Of a DNA stretch of 64,000 nt, positions 52,151 through 61,765 are shown piece after piece. Numbering within the stretch: the stretch's first letter is position 1; every line of letters begins with the position of its first letter. The notes below the pieces were generated by a model, which did not search any database, was not told where the DNA came from, and saw nothing but the letters and a program-made list of their open reading frames with translations. Origin of the DNA: Neisseria mucosa (GTDB lineage: Bacteria > Pseudomonadota > Gammaproteobacteria > Burkholderiales > Neisseriaceae); the NCBI RefSeq assembly GCF_013267835.1, contig NZ_CP053939.1, positions 744,001 through 808,000 on the forward strand. Reading direction: 5' to 3'. The translations under genes and the position numbers were made by a program.

Positions 52151-53674
52151 TTAAGCTAGGAAAAGTTTGTAGGCCGGATTGTCAGTTTCTTCTTTATAAA
52201 CATAACCCAAGCTATCCAAGAAGTCGGCAAAAGCCTCATTGTCGCTTTCAGGTACATCGATACCGACCAAAATACGACCGTAGTCCGCACCATGGTTGCG
52301 GTAATGGAATAAAGTAATATTCCACTCGGCACGCATATGGCTCAAGAAACGGGACAACGCACCCGGGCGCTCAGGAAATTCAAAGCTGACCAAACGTTCG
52401 TTGGCTACTTTTTCCGTACGGCCGCCGACCATGTAACGGATATGGATTTTGGCGATTTCATCATTGGTCAAATCGACATTGGGCAGGCCTGCTTCAGTCA
52501 GTTGTTCACTGATGACGGCCAAGTCTTGCGCACCGGCAGTTTGCAAGCCGACAAAAATATGCGCATTTTTATCACTGCCGTAGCGATAGTTGAACTCAGT
52601 AATGTTCCGGCTTCCCAACAAATTGATAAACTTCAGGAAGCTGCCCTTTTCTTCGGGAATGGTAACGGCGAAAATGCCTTCGTTGCCCTCGCCCAGCTCA
52701 CTGCGCTCCGAAACGTGGCGTAAGCGGTGGAAGTTCATGTTGGCGCCGCTGGTAACGGCAACCAGGTTTTGACCTTGGATATTGTTTTTCGCAACGTAAG
52801 CCTTCAGGCCGGCAAGTGCCAATGCGCCCGCAGGCTCGGTAATGCTGCGCGTATCGTCAAAAATATCTTTAATCGCGCCGCACAACATATCCGTATTGAC
52901 CGTAATAATCTCGTCCAACAGCTCTTTACACAGGCGGAAGGTTTCATCACCGACAACCTTGACCGCCGTGCCGTCTGAAAACAGGCCGACATCTTTCAAA
53001 TGTACGATTTCCCCTGCTTCTACCGATTGCTTCATACAACAAGAATCATCGGTTTGCACGCCAATCACTTTAATCTCAGGGCAAACCTGTTTGATAAATG
53101 CCGCTACGCCTGCTGCCAAACCGCCGCCGCCAATCGGAACAAAAATCGCATTGATATTGCGGTGTTGGCGGAGAATTTCCATGCCGATGGTTCCCTGACC
53201 GGCAATCACATCCGGATCATCAAACGGCGCGATATAAGTCAGCTTTTCCTTTTCGGCCAACTCCATCGCATAATCATAGGCATCATTGTAAGACACGCCT
53301 TTCAATACCACTTCGCCGCCACGGCTCTTAACTGCGTCAATTTTAATTTTGGGCGTTGTTTCCGGCATCACGATGACGGCGCGGCAACCCAAATACTGCG
53401 CCGACAAAGCCACACCCTGCGCATGGTTGCCCGCGCTGGCAGCAATCACGCCGCAATCCAAGGCTTCTTTCGGCAGCTTCGCCATTTTGTTGTACGCGCC
53501 GCGGATTTTGAACGAAAACACCGGCTGCAAATCTTCGCGCTTGAGCAAAACCTGATTGTTCAGACGGCCTGACAGACTGCGCGCCAAGTCCAAAGGCGTT
53601 TCTATGGCCACATCATAAACGGAAGCGGTCAAAATACGGGTCAGATAATCGGAAAGAGGAAGAGGATGGTTCAT
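52151..53674 (-). CDS. ilvA: Biosynthetic threonine deaminase IlvA
   Basis: 507 residues, as in the biosynthetic enzyme. PLP lysine K56 in SFKIRGAYNK, the AGNHAQG loop, and the Gly-rich GGGGLAAG phosphate pocket. Two C-terminal ACT-like regulatory domains (about 320-507; FAVTIPEEKGSFLKFINLLG and VSFEFPERPGALSRFLSHM) bind isoleucine and valine. It converts threonine to 2-oxobutanoate, the first step to isoleucine. I start at the ATG at 53674; the frame is open farther upstream but that part overlaps an uptake sequence and is not family-like. An internal uptake sequence lies near 52974. Confidence 0.95.
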   Translation of the reverse strand: MNHPLPLSDYLTRILTASVYDVAIETPLDLARSLSGRLNNQVLLKREDLQPVFSFKIRGAYNKMAKLPKEALDCGVIAASAGNHAQGVALSAQYLGCRAVIVMPETTPKIKIDAVKSRGGEVVLKGVSYNDAYDYAMELAEKEKLTYIAPFDDPDVIAGQGTIGMEILRQHRNINAIFVPIGGGGLAAGVAAFIKQVCPEIKVIGVQTDDSCCMKQSVEAGEIVHLKDVGLFSDGTAVKVVGDETFRLCKELLDEIITVNTDMLCGAIKDIFDDTRSITEPAGALALAGLKAYVAKNNIQGQNLVAVTSGANMNFHRLRHVSERSELGEGNEGIFAVTIPEEKGSFLKFINLLGSRNITEFNYRYGSDKNAHIFVGLQTAGAQDLAVISEQLTEAGLPNVDLTNDEIAKIHIRYMVGGRTEKVANERLVSFEFPERPGALSRFLSHMRAEWNITLFHYRNHGADYGRILVGIDVPESDNEAFADFLDSLGYVYKEETDNPAYKLFLA

Positions 53675-53877
53675 GGTATTCAGTGTTCGAAAATAAATTG
53701 TCATTCGGCCGAATCGGCCTGAGGAAAAAGTTAAAACCATACCCCTGAGGCCGTCTGAAGGCAAGAAAAATCTTAGCAAAGCCTGAATGAAACGGTATAA
53801 TGTCCGCTTACTATCTATTTAGTATGCCAAACCGTTTACTCAATAACAGTATCCACCCATATTCAAATCTACAAACA

Positions 53878-55095
53878 ATGATGAAAAAAACGCTACTTAG
53901 CTTAATTTTTGCTGCCCTCCTGAATACCCACGCCCTTGCCGCCGACCCGGTTGCCTCCGCACCTGCCGTACAAGGCGAGGCACAGCCGCAGCCATTGTTG
54001 CACAGCATCAACAGCCCGACAACGCCGCCGGAAATCGCGGCGACCGCCTACATCGTTACCGACCTGCACAGCAAGCAAACCTTGGCATCCAACAATGCCG
54101 ACGCGCCTATCGAACCTGCCGCGTTGACACAAATGATGACTGCCTACCTTGCCTTTAAAGCATTAGAAAACGGTACACTTGAAGCAGGCCAAATGCTGAC
54201 CGTTTCCAATGCCGCATGGAAAGTCGAAGGTTCGCGTATGTTCCTCGACCCCAAAGTGCCTGTCAGCGTCAGCTCCTTAATTAAGGGGACAACCATCCAA
54301 TCGGCCAACGATGCCGCCATCACCCTTGCAGAAGCCATCGGCAACGGCTCCATCGATGAATTCGTCAAACAAATGAATGAAGAAGCCAAACGCTTGGGCA
54401 TGAAGCACACCCACTTCAACAACCCGACCGGCATTTCTTCTAACGGCCATGTTTCAACCGTTGGCGACTTGGCTATTTTGGCAGCCGCGCTGATCAACGA
54501 CTATCCGAAATACTATCCTTTGTTTGCAAACAAATCTTTCAAATACAATAATATCGAGCAGCCCAACCGCAATCTCCTGCTCTATCGCGACAGCAGTATC
54601 GATGGTTTGAAAACCGGCTATAGCGAAGGCGCAGGCTACCATCTCGCCGCTTCCAGCAAACGTAACAACCGCCGTATTGTTTCCATCCTTGCCGGTGCCG
54701 AATCCACCGAAGCGCGCGCAAGCGAAAGCAGCAAACTGCTCAACTGGTCATTGCAGGCATTTGATACACCTAAACTTTACAACGGCGGAGAAGTGATTTC
54801 CCAAGTCAAAGTTTACAAAGGCAGCACCAAAGCCGTAGATATCGGTTTCTTGGACGATGTTTACATTACCATTCCCCACGATACCGGCAAAAACGTCAAA
54901 CCAATCTTAGAAACGCTTCAGCCCGTCCTCGCCCCGATTGAAAAAGGCCAAGTATTGGGCAAACTGAAAGTCATGAAAGACGGCAAAATCATTGCCGAAA
55001 AAGACGTCGTCGCGCTAAACGGTGTGGAAGAAGGCAGCTGGCTGCGCCGTATGTGGGATGCGATTGTGTTGTGGTTTAAAGGTTTATTCAGTTAA
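53878..55095 (+). CDS. DacC/PBP5-like protein lacking the catalytic SxxK motif
   Basis: 405 residues with a signal peptide (…LLNTHALAA). It has the full layout of a D,D-carboxypeptidase: peptidase S11 domain, PBP5-type C-terminal domain and amphipathic membrane-anchor helix (RRMWDAIVLWFKGLFS). The SxN (S142-A-N144) and KTG (245-247) motifs are present. The nucleophile motif SxxK is replaced by A82-L-T-Q85 (gcg ttg aca caa), so neither the catalytic serine nor the general-base lysine exists. It should be unable to cleave D-Ala or form a stable penicillin adduct. It may bind peptidoglycan or regulate another enzyme. Starts possible at either of two adjacent ATGs. Confidence 0.88.
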   Translation: MMKKTLLSLIFAALLNTHALAADPVASAPAVQGEAQPQPLLHSINSPTTPPEIAATAYIVTDLHSKQTLASNNADAPIEPAALTQMMTAYLAFKALENGTLEAGQMLTVSNAAWKVEGSRMFLDPKVPVSVSSLIKGTTIQSANDAAITLAEAIGNGSIDEFVKQMNEEAKRLGMKHTHFNNPTGISSNGHVSTVGDLAILAAALINDYPKYYPLFANKSFKYNNIEQPNRNLLLYRDSSIDGLKTGYSEGAGYHLAASSKRNNRRIVSILAGAESTEARASESSKLLNWSLQAFDTPKLYNGGEVISQVKVYKGSTKAVDIGFLDDVYITIPHDTGKNVKPILETLQPVLAPIEKGQVLGKLKVMKDGKIIAEKDVVALNGVEEGSWLRRMWDAIVLWFKGLFS

Positions 55096-55137
55096 TGCTC
55101 TTCTAAACAATCAACCATAACAAGATAAGCAACAAAA

Positions 55138-55178
55138 AGGCCGTCTGAAATCTGTTTTCCAGTTTTCAGACGGCCTTT
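55138..55178. terminator. DUS-pair terminator between the DacC-like gene and the RTX enzyme
   Basis: AGGCCGTCTGAAA and TTTTCAGACGGCCTTTA around a 12-nt loop. It lies between convergent genes and can serve both. Confidence 0.85.
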
Positions 55179-55200
55179 ATTTATCCTAAAAGACAGCTAA

Positions 55201-57636
55201 TTAAATGATTCCAGCGTTGGCGGCAGATGCTGCGTCATCATGAACATCAGCCGTATTGACAGACGAGTAGCTCATGCGCTCAGTGTGCGTATTGACGGCT
55301 GACAAATGACTGATATTGCCGTTGCCTGACAATCTACCCATCAACTCTTGCAGGCTCAATGTACCTTCATCGAAACGGAAGGTATCAATCACAGCATCAG
55401 TTTTACCGGAAATGAACTGATCATTGATGGTTATGCTGTCCCCTTCTGATCCCTTGATGGTAATTTTCCAATCAGTATTGCCTCGAACATCGGTAGCAAC
55501 ATCAATATGCAGGTCATTAACAGAGATATTTTGGCCGAATTGCAGTGCATTATGTTCGCCCACATTATCGATAATCGTATCCTTACCTTCTCCAAGGCTG
55601 AAAACATAAGTATCGGCACCCTTGCCGCCTACCAAGTAATCGATTCCTTGTCCGCCGAACAAAACGTCGTCGCCATCACCCCCACTCAAACGGTCATCGC
55701 CACTTTCTCCCCATAAGGTATCGTTGCCATTACCTCCATGTACAGAATCATTACCTATACCGCCATTAAGACGATCGTCTCCATCATAGCCGAAAATGAC
55801 ATCATCACCTGAATCACCGTTAATCGTATCATTACCCAAACTACCTCTGATCCGGTCATTGCCATCGCCGCCGCTGACAAGAGCATGGCTGCTGTCCGTA
55901 ATGGTTATGATGTTATTCTCCCCTAAATGAAGCGAGGCTTGGGTAAGACTATGATCATCTACTTCCGCTACATTTTTTGCAGAATTATTTTCTGCTACCG
56001 AAAGGCTGTGATTATTTTCGATGGTCAATGTAGTCTCGTTTACAGACTCCGGAATATTACCTTCTTTAGGATTACGGGTTTTGGTAATTTCTTGATCGGA
56101 AAGATTATTCACAATAGTGTTATTTTCAATTTTGATATTTTTGAGTTCTCCCAAAATATCTTTTTTGGGAGTAGCATAATCCCTGCCTTCTTCCAAATCG
56201 ATAGATCCTTTAACACGACCATATGTATCTGCATTAGTCCCGTTGCTTACCAGTAAATTATCGTGAACGGAAATACCCATATCATTGAAATCAAAATTAT
56301 GGCTTTTTTTGAATACAGTGTTTAAGCGTACGCCGCCCCAATTAGCATTATCTTTGATAAGGTTATTGGCTACTTCATGACCTTTACCGCCAAAGATGCC
56401 AATACCGGCCGCACGCCAGCCTAATTCAACGGTATTATTCAAAAAGCGGTTATTTTCAGCAACATGGGCATTAGTATTTTCATGAATGCTCGACCATGTT
56501 GCTAAGCCATCATCACCATTGCCACGGAGATTGGAATTGATAACGGTGGAATTGCTGGTCCCTTGGGCAAAGTTAACGCCATCTGCCAAGTTATTGCGAA
56601 TAGTGGCATTAGAAATAGTCAAACCATTAGTGTAGTGCATATCAGATGCTGGGGCATAATCACCAATCCAGGCACCTACTTCAAAATGTTCAATTTTGAT
56701 ATCGTGAATCGATGAACCGTTACCCAAGGTACCGGAAATACCTTTATAGTTCGCGCCTTCGTTATAGCGAGAAGTTAAATCCGAATCCATGGAAACATTT
56801 CCAAAATCAATTTTGTTGGTGCCGTGTTCAAACACGATACCACCGCCACCTATTTTAGTACTGGTAAAATGCAATTTAGTGTGCCATTGGCCTGCTCCGC
56901 TAATTTTTACACCTTCAGGCGCGTAAATGTGCAGTTGTTCACTAAAATCAAATTGACCTTCAGGAATGTAAACAGATTTTTTAGATGCTTTGGCAGATTC
57001 AATTGCAGCCATGAATGCTTGGTAATCATCCGAGCCATCATTGGCGACTGCGCCAAAATCAGTAATGCTGACACTGTTTTCAGGCTGTTTAATAGCATCC
57101 GGTGCCTTTTCCAAATCAACCAAGTCAATGCCTACGGGCGTGCTGTCGATATTAGTGATGGTAACCTTATCCCCTACCTTGATATTGGCCTCTTTAAATA
57201 ATTGGCTAACTTCGTCAAATTGGAAACGGGCAAGCCTATCTGCCGCGGGTGTATCATGAACTTTAATATCGCCATCCGGATGATATTTGTAGTTATCCAA
57301 ATATTGCCAGTTGGATTTGGAAGATAAATCCAAAGTACCGATCACTGTATTATTGACTTTGACTTCTACTTTACCACTTTCACCGTCAGGAACGGTATAA
57401 CGGACGGTTACGGCATTGGCATCTGCTTGCGCAATAAATGAAACGGACGCATTGGTCGGCAAATCAACATATGCCTGACCGCTTGCTTCACGGACAGTTG
57501 CGTGTTCTGCCTCTGAAGAAGGGGCATTTTTAACAACACCGTTTTTCAGTTCACCTTGTTCTGCCTCATAAGTCGTATAGCCAAGTTTGGCACCATATTG
57601 AGAGGCATTGGGTACTACTGTTTTAATGTTTACCAT
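55201..57636 (-). CDS. Secreted RTX polysaccharide hydrolase, probably GH87 (alpha-1,3-glucanase/mycodextranase-like)
   Basis: 811 residues without an N-terminal signal peptide. N-terminal beta-sandwich resembling a CBM6/35-type carbohydrate-binding module (about 20-180), then a right-handed beta-helix starting at ITDFGAVANDGSDDYQAF (191-208) with many N-x-I/V coils. Asp residues at 352 (ADGVNF) and 375-376 (GNGDDGLA) have the 23/24-residue spacing of the catalytic aspartates I recall for GH87 enzymes. RTX calcium repeats (about 588-675) and a C-terminal tail without cysteine suit type I secretion; no T1SS genes are in the window. Its likely target is bacterial or fungal alpha-glucan. Pectate-lyase-like or epimerase activity is the alternative. 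Confidence 0.72.
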   Translation of the reverse strand: MVNIKTVVPNASQYGAKLGYTTYEAEQGELKNGVVKNAPSSEAEHATVREASGQAYVDLPTNASVSFIAQADANAVTVRYTVPDGESGKVEVKVNNTVIGTLDLSSKSNWQYLDNYKYHPDGDIKVHDTPAADRLARFQFDEVSQLFKEANIKVGDKVTITNIDSTPVGIDLVDLEKAPDAIKQPENSVSITDFGAVANDGSDDYQAFMAAIESAKASKKSVYIPEGQFDFSEQLHIYAPEGVKISGAGQWHTKLHFTSTKIGGGGIVFEHGTNKIDFGNVSMDSDLTSRYNEGANYKGISGTLGNGSSIHDIKIEHFEVGAWIGDYAPASDMHYTNGLTISNATIRNNLADGVNFAQGTSNSTVINSNLRGNGDDGLATWSSIHENTNAHVAENNRFLNNTVELGWRAAGIGIFGGKGHEVANNLIKDNANWGGVRLNTVFKKSHNFDFNDMGISVHDNLLVSNGTNADTYGRVKGSIDLEEGRDYATPKKDILGELKNIKIENNTIVNNLSDQEITKTRNPKEGNIPESVNETTLTIENNHSLSVAENNSAKNVAEVDDHSLTQASLHLGENNIITITDSSHALVSGGDGNDRIRGSLGNDTINGDSGDDVIFGYDGDDRLNGGIGNDSVHGGNGNDTLWGESGDDRLSGGDGDDVLFGGQGIDYLVGGKGADTYVFSLGEGKDTIIDNVGEHNALQFGQNISVNDLHIDVATDVRGNTDWKITIKGSEGDSITINDQFISGKTDAVIDTFRFDEGTLSLQELMGRLSGNGNISHLSAVNTHTERMSYSSVNTADVHDDAASAANAGII

Positions 57637-57942
57637 TTAATATATTCCTTCAAAAATATCGTAATATTGAGTTATTATTTTGCAAAAAAGCTTTTATTAG
57701 TCATAATTTTGGCATAAAAGTTCAATATGATATTGTTTAATTTTGAAAAGAAAATGCCGTCTGAAAATATAGAAATTTTCAGACGGCATCTCAATGCCTT
57801 ATTAGATTGTGGGTAAAGATTTAAGCCATACTTTTTCTCCAGATAGCTTTCAATTGCCTGTTTATATTCAGATGTATCATTCAATCCAATGATTCATATG
57901 GATATTTTCTTCTAGCAAGTACATACTATCTAGAACCTTAAT
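57637..57942. other. Intergenic region with AT-type DUS hairpin and a possible small gene remnant
   Basis: 57753-57789 is a terminator-like hairpin. A minus-strand frame starting at 57884 (MNDTSEYKQAIESYLEKKYGL…) runs into the hairpin and shares 20 identical bases (TTTTTCTCCAGATAGCTTTC) with the 3' end of ybiT at about 58227-58246. It may be a fragment left by duplication. Confidence 0.45.
57753..57789. terminator. Hairpin of two AT-type (meningococcal-dialect) uptake sequences
   Basis: ATGCCGTCTGAAAAT and ATTTTCAGACGGCAT form a long perfect stem. The dialect ATGCCGTCTGAA is the one preferred by N. meningitidis and N. gonorrhoeae, unlike most hairpins here. Confidence 0.85.
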
Positions 57943-58203
57943 TTACTGTGACTTATCCTTTTGCCATGCTTTGTATGAACGAATGGCTAAAATCAGGCAG
58001 GCAATCCAAATTATGCCCAAGAAGCCCCAAACGCCGGTTGCACCAAACTCATTAAATAACCAAGCCACTGCTCGGCCTTTACGAGAAGCATGTTCAGTGT
58101 CGACAACATTTACAGCGTCTCCAAGCGTAATGTACCAGCCCAGTACAGGCAACACGATTAGCGCAAGCAGGTTTTGCAGTAGTTTTTTAAGGTTTGCATT
58201 CAT
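57943..58203 (-). CDS. Small hypothetical membrane protein
   Basis: 86 residues with two membrane helices (LLALIVLPVLGWYITLGDAV at about 11-30 and GVWGFLGIIWIACLILAIRSY at about 56-76) and a lysine-rich C-terminus. Not recognised. It starts 8 bp after the ybiT stop on the same strand, so it is probably co-transcribed with ybiT. Confidence 0.7.
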   Translation of the reverse strand: MNANLKKLLQNLLALIVLPVLGWYITLGDAVNVVDTEHASRKGRAVAWLFNEFGATGVWGFLGIIWIACLILAIRSYKAWQKDKSQ

Positions 58204-58211
58204 GCTATTTC

Positions 58212-59840
58212 CTACACAATTCCTTTTTTCTCCAGATAGCTTTCGTAATCGCCCAAGTAGTGTTCATATCCGCCTTTGCCATCCAATTCAATGATTTGGG
58301 TAGCCAGCGAAGATACAAACTGGCGGTCGTGTGATACGAAAATCAGCGTGCCGTTGTATTTTTCCAGCGCCATGTTCAAGGATTCGATGCTTTCCATGTC
58401 CATGTGGTTGGTCGGTTCGTCCATGACCAAGACATTGGGTTTCAACAGCAACAGTTTACCGTAAAGCATACGGCCTTTTTCACCACCGGAAAGAACCTTC
58501 ACTTTTTTCACGACATCGTTGCTGCCGAAGAGCAAGCGGCCCAAAGTGCCGCGGATGACTTGTTCGTCATCGCCTTCCTGGCCCCATTGACGCATCCATT
58601 CAGTCAAATCCATATCAACGTCGAAGTCGTTTTCATGGTCTTGCGGATAGTAGCCGACACTGGCTTTTTCCGCCCATTTGATGGTGCCTTCGTCCGGCAA
58701 CAGGCCGTCTGAATATTCGGGGTTGTACGCGCCGGCCAAAAGTTTCAGCAGGGTAGATTTACCTGCGCCGTTCGGGCCGATGATGGCGAGGCGTTGACCG
58801 GCTTCAAGGATAAAGTTCAGGTTTTTAAACAACTGGGTTTCAAAACGTTTGGCCAGTTTTTCAACTTCCACTGCCTGACGGTGCAACTTGGCTTTTTCGT
58901 CGGCTTCAAAACGGATATACGGGTTTTGACGGGTAGAAGGTTTGACTTCAACCATTTCCGATTTGATTTTGTCGGCCTGTTTCAGACGGCTGGTTGCCTG
59001 ACGGGCTTTGGATTTGTTGGCAGAGAAGCGTGCGACGAACTCTTGCAGCTCTTGCAGTTTCTCTTTGGCTTTGGCGTTGTCTTTCAGGGCACGCTCACGC
59101 GATTGGGCGGAAGCGAGCATATAGTCGTCGTAGTTGCCCGGATAGATGGTGATGGTGTTGTAGTCCAAATCCGCCATGTGGGTGCAGACTTCGTTCAAGA
59201 AGTGACGGTCGTGCGAGATGATGATCATGGTGGAATCGTATTGGTTCAACACGCCTTCCAACCAACGGATGGTATTAATGTCCAAGTTATTGGTCGGTTC
59301 GTCCAAGAGCAATACATCAGGTTTGGAGAACAGGGCTTGCGCCAGCAATACGCGCAATTTGAAGCCAGGGGCGACTTCCGCCATGGTCGCATTGTGCAAA
59401 TCTTCGGAAATGCCCACGCCGCTCAATAGCTCGGCAGCACGCGCTTCGGCAGTGTAGCCGTCGTATTCAGCGAACTTGGCTTCCAGTTCGGCGGCTTTCA
59501 TGTAGTCGTCTTCGGTGGCTTCGGGATTGGCGTAAATCGCATCACGCTCGGTCATCGCCGCCCACATTTCTGTATGACCCATCATCACCACATCCAGCAC
59601 GCGCATGTCTTCGTAGGCAAACTGGTCTTGACGCAATTTACCCAAACGTACGCCGTTTTCAATCGCCACTTCGCCGGCAGTCTGTTCCAAATCGCCGCCG
59701 AGGATTTTCATGAAAGTGGATTTACCCGAACCGTTGGCGCCGATCAAGCCATAACGGTTGCCTTCGCCGAATTTGACGGATACGTTTTCAAACAGCGGCT
59801 TTGCGCCGAACTGCATGGTGATGCCGTTGGTAGAAATCAT
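58212..59840 (-). CDS. ybiT: ABC-F family ATPase YbiT
   Basis: 542 residues, close to E. coli YbiT over its whole length. Two ABC domains: Walker [10 protein letters not shown] near residue 35 and GPNGAGKST near 350, with signatures ending [16 protein letters not shown] and [15 protein letters not shown], and Walker [12 protein letters not shown] and [11 protein letters not shown]. The linker contains [22 protein letters not shown] proteins bind the ribosomal E site and tune translation; they have no membrane part. I start at the ATG at 59840 ([12 protein letters not shown]), which matches family N-termini. Confidence 0.94.
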   Translation of the reverse strand: MISTNGITMQFGAKPLFENVSVKFGEGNRYGLIGANGSGKSTFMKILGGDLEQTAGEVAIENGVRLGKLRQDQFAYEDMRVLDVVMMGHTEMWAAMTERDAIYANPEATEDDYMKAAELEAKFAEYDGYTAEARAAELLSGVGISEDLHNATMAEVAPGFKLRVLLAQALFSKPDVLLLDEPTNNLDINTIRWLEGVLNQYDSTMIIISHDRHFLNEVCTHMADLDYNTITIYPGNYDDYMLASAQSRERALKDNAKAKEKLQELQEFVARFSANKSKARQATSRLKQADKIKSEMVEVKPSTRQNPYIRFEADEKAKLHRQAVEVEKLAKRFETQLFKNLNFILEAGQRLAIIGPNGAGKSTLLKLLAGAYNPEYSDGLLPDEGTIKWAEKASVGYYPQDHENDFDVDMDLTEWMRQWGQEGDDEQVIRGTLGRLLFGSNDVVKKVKVLSGGEKGRMLYGKLLLLKPNVLVMDEPTNHMDMESIESLNMALEKYNGTLIFVSHDRQFVSSLATQIIELDGKGGYEHYLGDYESYLEKKGIV

Positions 59841-60026
59841 TATTCGTAAAACCTTTATAAATAGAATGTTATAATCGGACGCGATTGTAGCATATTTTTG
59901 CAAAGACCTCAGGATTGAGGCCATGGCAAATGTGCCCAATACCTGATGCAAGATGAAAACAGGCAACGCTTCGCGCCAAAACGCGTTGTAGTCAGCATCT
60001 TAGGCCGTCTGAAACGGAGAAACGAT

Positions 60027-60221
60027 ATGGAAACGCACAAAATCTATTACGCCGTGATTATTTTGGTATGTGCCGCCTCCATGCTGCTCAGCCCGTTTTT
60101 CTATATCCGCCGCACGCGCTCAGGCTCCGAATTGCGGCGCGCGCCCAGACAGTGGAAACCCATCCTCTTCGCCAACATCATCATGATTGCGGCTTTGTTT
60201 GTTTGGTGGAAATGGTTTTAA
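60027..60221 (+). CDS. Small hypothetical membrane protein
   Basis: 64 residues with two membrane helices (YYAVIILVCAASMLLSPFFYI and ILFANIIMIAALFVWW). A good ribosome site (GGAGA) precedes the ATG at 60027; the frame continues upstream across an uptake sequence. Not recognised. It lies 13 bp before the DUF4124 gene and is probably co-transcribed with it. Confidence 0.7.
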   Translation: METHKIYYAVIILVCAASMLLSPFFYIRRTRSGSELRRAPRQWKPILFANIIMIAALFVWWKWF

Positions 60222-60234
60222 GGAAAAATAAAAA

Positions 60235-60684
60235 ATGAACAAAATCTGGATCAGCACATTACTGCTCGCTTTGACAACTGCGGTTTCCGCCGCGCCTATT
60301 TTTGAATGTACCGATTCTGCCGGCCGCAAAGTCTATACCCAAGCCGGCGGCAAAAACTGCAAAGCCAGCAATATTGGCAAACCGTCCGTATATACTTCTG
60401 CGCCTGTTTCAACACCGGTAACGCCGACTTCCCCAAGCAAAACCGAGCAAGCGGAAGAAGCTGTCGCACAGGTCAATCCGGCTGACGTCGGCGCAGCCAA
60501 GCGTGCTTTGGATACCGCTAAGAAAAATTTGGAAGAAGGCAAAAAAGTGCGTTATGGCAATGAACGCAACTATGCCCGCTATCTCGAACGGATCAACGGT
60601 TTGGAAAAAGCCGTCCGCTCGGCTCAGGAAAACTACGATGCAGCGCAACGCCAGCCTGCCTCTCAAGATCCTGTTGCCTATTGA
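60235..60684 (+). CDS. DUF4124-domain periplasmic protein
   Basis: 149 residues with a signal peptide (…ALTTAVSAA). The DUF4124 module IFECTDSAGRKVYTQAGGKNC (about 21-41, split here at GG) is followed by a Pro/Ser/Thr linker and a coiled-coil-like helix (AKRALDTAKKNLEEGKKVRYGNE, then LEKAVRSAQENYDAAQ). The family is periplasmic with unknown function. Confidence 0.82.
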   Translation: MNKIWISTLLLALTTAVSAAPIFECTDSAGRKVYTQAGGKNCKASNIGKPSVYTSAPVSTPVTPTSPSKTEQAEEAVAQVNPADVGAAKRALDTAKKNLEEGKKVRYGNERNYARYLERINGLEKAVRSAQENYDAAQRQPASQDPVAY

Positions 60685-60700
60685 TACTTACCACACCAGC

Positions 60701-60736
60701 AAGGCCGTCTGAAATATGATGTTCAGACGGCCTTTT
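60701..60736. terminator. DUS-pair terminator after the DUF4124 gene
   Basis: AAGGCCGTCTGAA and TTCAGACGGCCTTTT around a short loop, 17 bp after the stop. Confidence 0.87.
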
Positions 60737-60844
60737 CATGTCTTCAATATAACAAAATCGTCTTTATACCAAACAAAGCATTCTTTCCAGTTTCCAGACG
60801 GCCTTGTTAAAGTAAGCGCGTATTAAATTTTGACGGTTGCCATT

Positions 60845-61681
60845 ATGTTGTTACTCAAAACGCCTTCTGTATTGCCGGGTTTCAAGCTCAGCCTGGGTTT
60901 GACGGTTTTATGCCTGTCGCTTTTGGTGGTTTTGCCGTTTGCCATGATGGCGGCCAAAGCGGCGGAAATAGGCTGGAGCGGATTTTGGAACACAATTACC
61001 GAACCCAATGTCTTAGCGGCCGTCTGGCTGAGCTTGCGGATGTCGTTTTATGCGATGTTGACCAATATCGTATTCGGTACATTGGTTGCCTGGGTATTGG
61101 TACGCTATGAATTTCCGGGCAAAGGATTAGTAAACGCTTTGGTCGATTTGCCGTTTGCGCTGCCGACAGCGGTAACAGGCATTGCGTTGGCAACCCTATA
61201 TGCGCCCAATGGCTGGATAGGCCGTTTTTTCGAGCCTTTGGGCATCAAAATCGCCTTTACGCCTACCGGCATCTGGATTGCGCTGATTGTCGTCAGCCTG
61301 CCCTTTATCGTCCGCGCCGTGCAGCCGGTATTGGAAGAATTGTCGGGCGAGTATGAAGAAGCGGCGGCAACTTTGGGCGCAAGTCGTTGGACTACGTTCC
61401 GCCGCGTCCTTTTGCCTGAAATCACACCGGCACTGTTGACCGGTGCAGGCATGATGTTTGCCCGCTCTACCGGCGAATACGGCTCGGTTATCTTTATCGC
61501 AGGCAATATTCCAATGGTGTCTGAAATCCTACCCTTGATTATTACCGGCAAACTGGAGCAATACGATGCTCAGGGCGCGTCTGTCGTTGCTCTGTTTATG
61601 CTGATGATTTCGTTTGTCATCCTGCTGATTTTAAACATCATGCAATGGACTTTAAGCCGCCGCGCCGGAGCGAGGGTTTAA
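60845..61681 (+). CDS. cysT: Sulfate/thiosulfate ABC permease CysT
   Basis: 278 residues. Six membrane segments and the EAA loop (EEYEEAAATLGASRWTTFRR) that docks on the ATPase. DLPFALPTAVTGIAL and FARSTGEYGSVIFIAGN are CysT/CysU signatures. With CysW it forms the inner-membrane channel for sulfate import. I use the ATG at 60845 rather than an upstream TTG. The binding-protein gene is not in the window. Confidence 0.94.
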   Translation: MLLLKTPSVLPGFKLSLGLTVLCLSLLVVLPFAMMAAKAAEIGWSGFWNTITEPNVLAAVWLSLRMSFYAMLTNIVFGTLVAWVLVRYEFPGKGLVNALVDLPFALPTAVTGIALATLYAPNGWIGRFFEPLGIKIAFTPTGIWIALIVVSLPFIVRAVQPVLEELSGEYEEAAATLGASRWTTFRRVLLPEITPALLTGAGMMFARSTGEYGSVIFIAGNIPMVSEILPLIITGKLEQYDAQGASVVALFMLMISFVILLILNIMQWTLSRRAGARV

Positions 61682-61688
61682 CAAACAA

Positions 61689-61730
61689 CAGGCCGTCTGA
61701 AACATTAAGCAAACATTTTTCAGACGGCCC
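61689..61730. terminator. Inverted uptake sequences between cysT and cysW
   Basis: AGGCCGTCTGAAAC and TTTTTCAGACGGCC separated by about 16 nt. As the genes belong together, this may only dampen read-through. Confidence 0.6.
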
Positions 61731-61765
61731 AAACAGATACAAGAATAAATCGAGACTACCCTACC

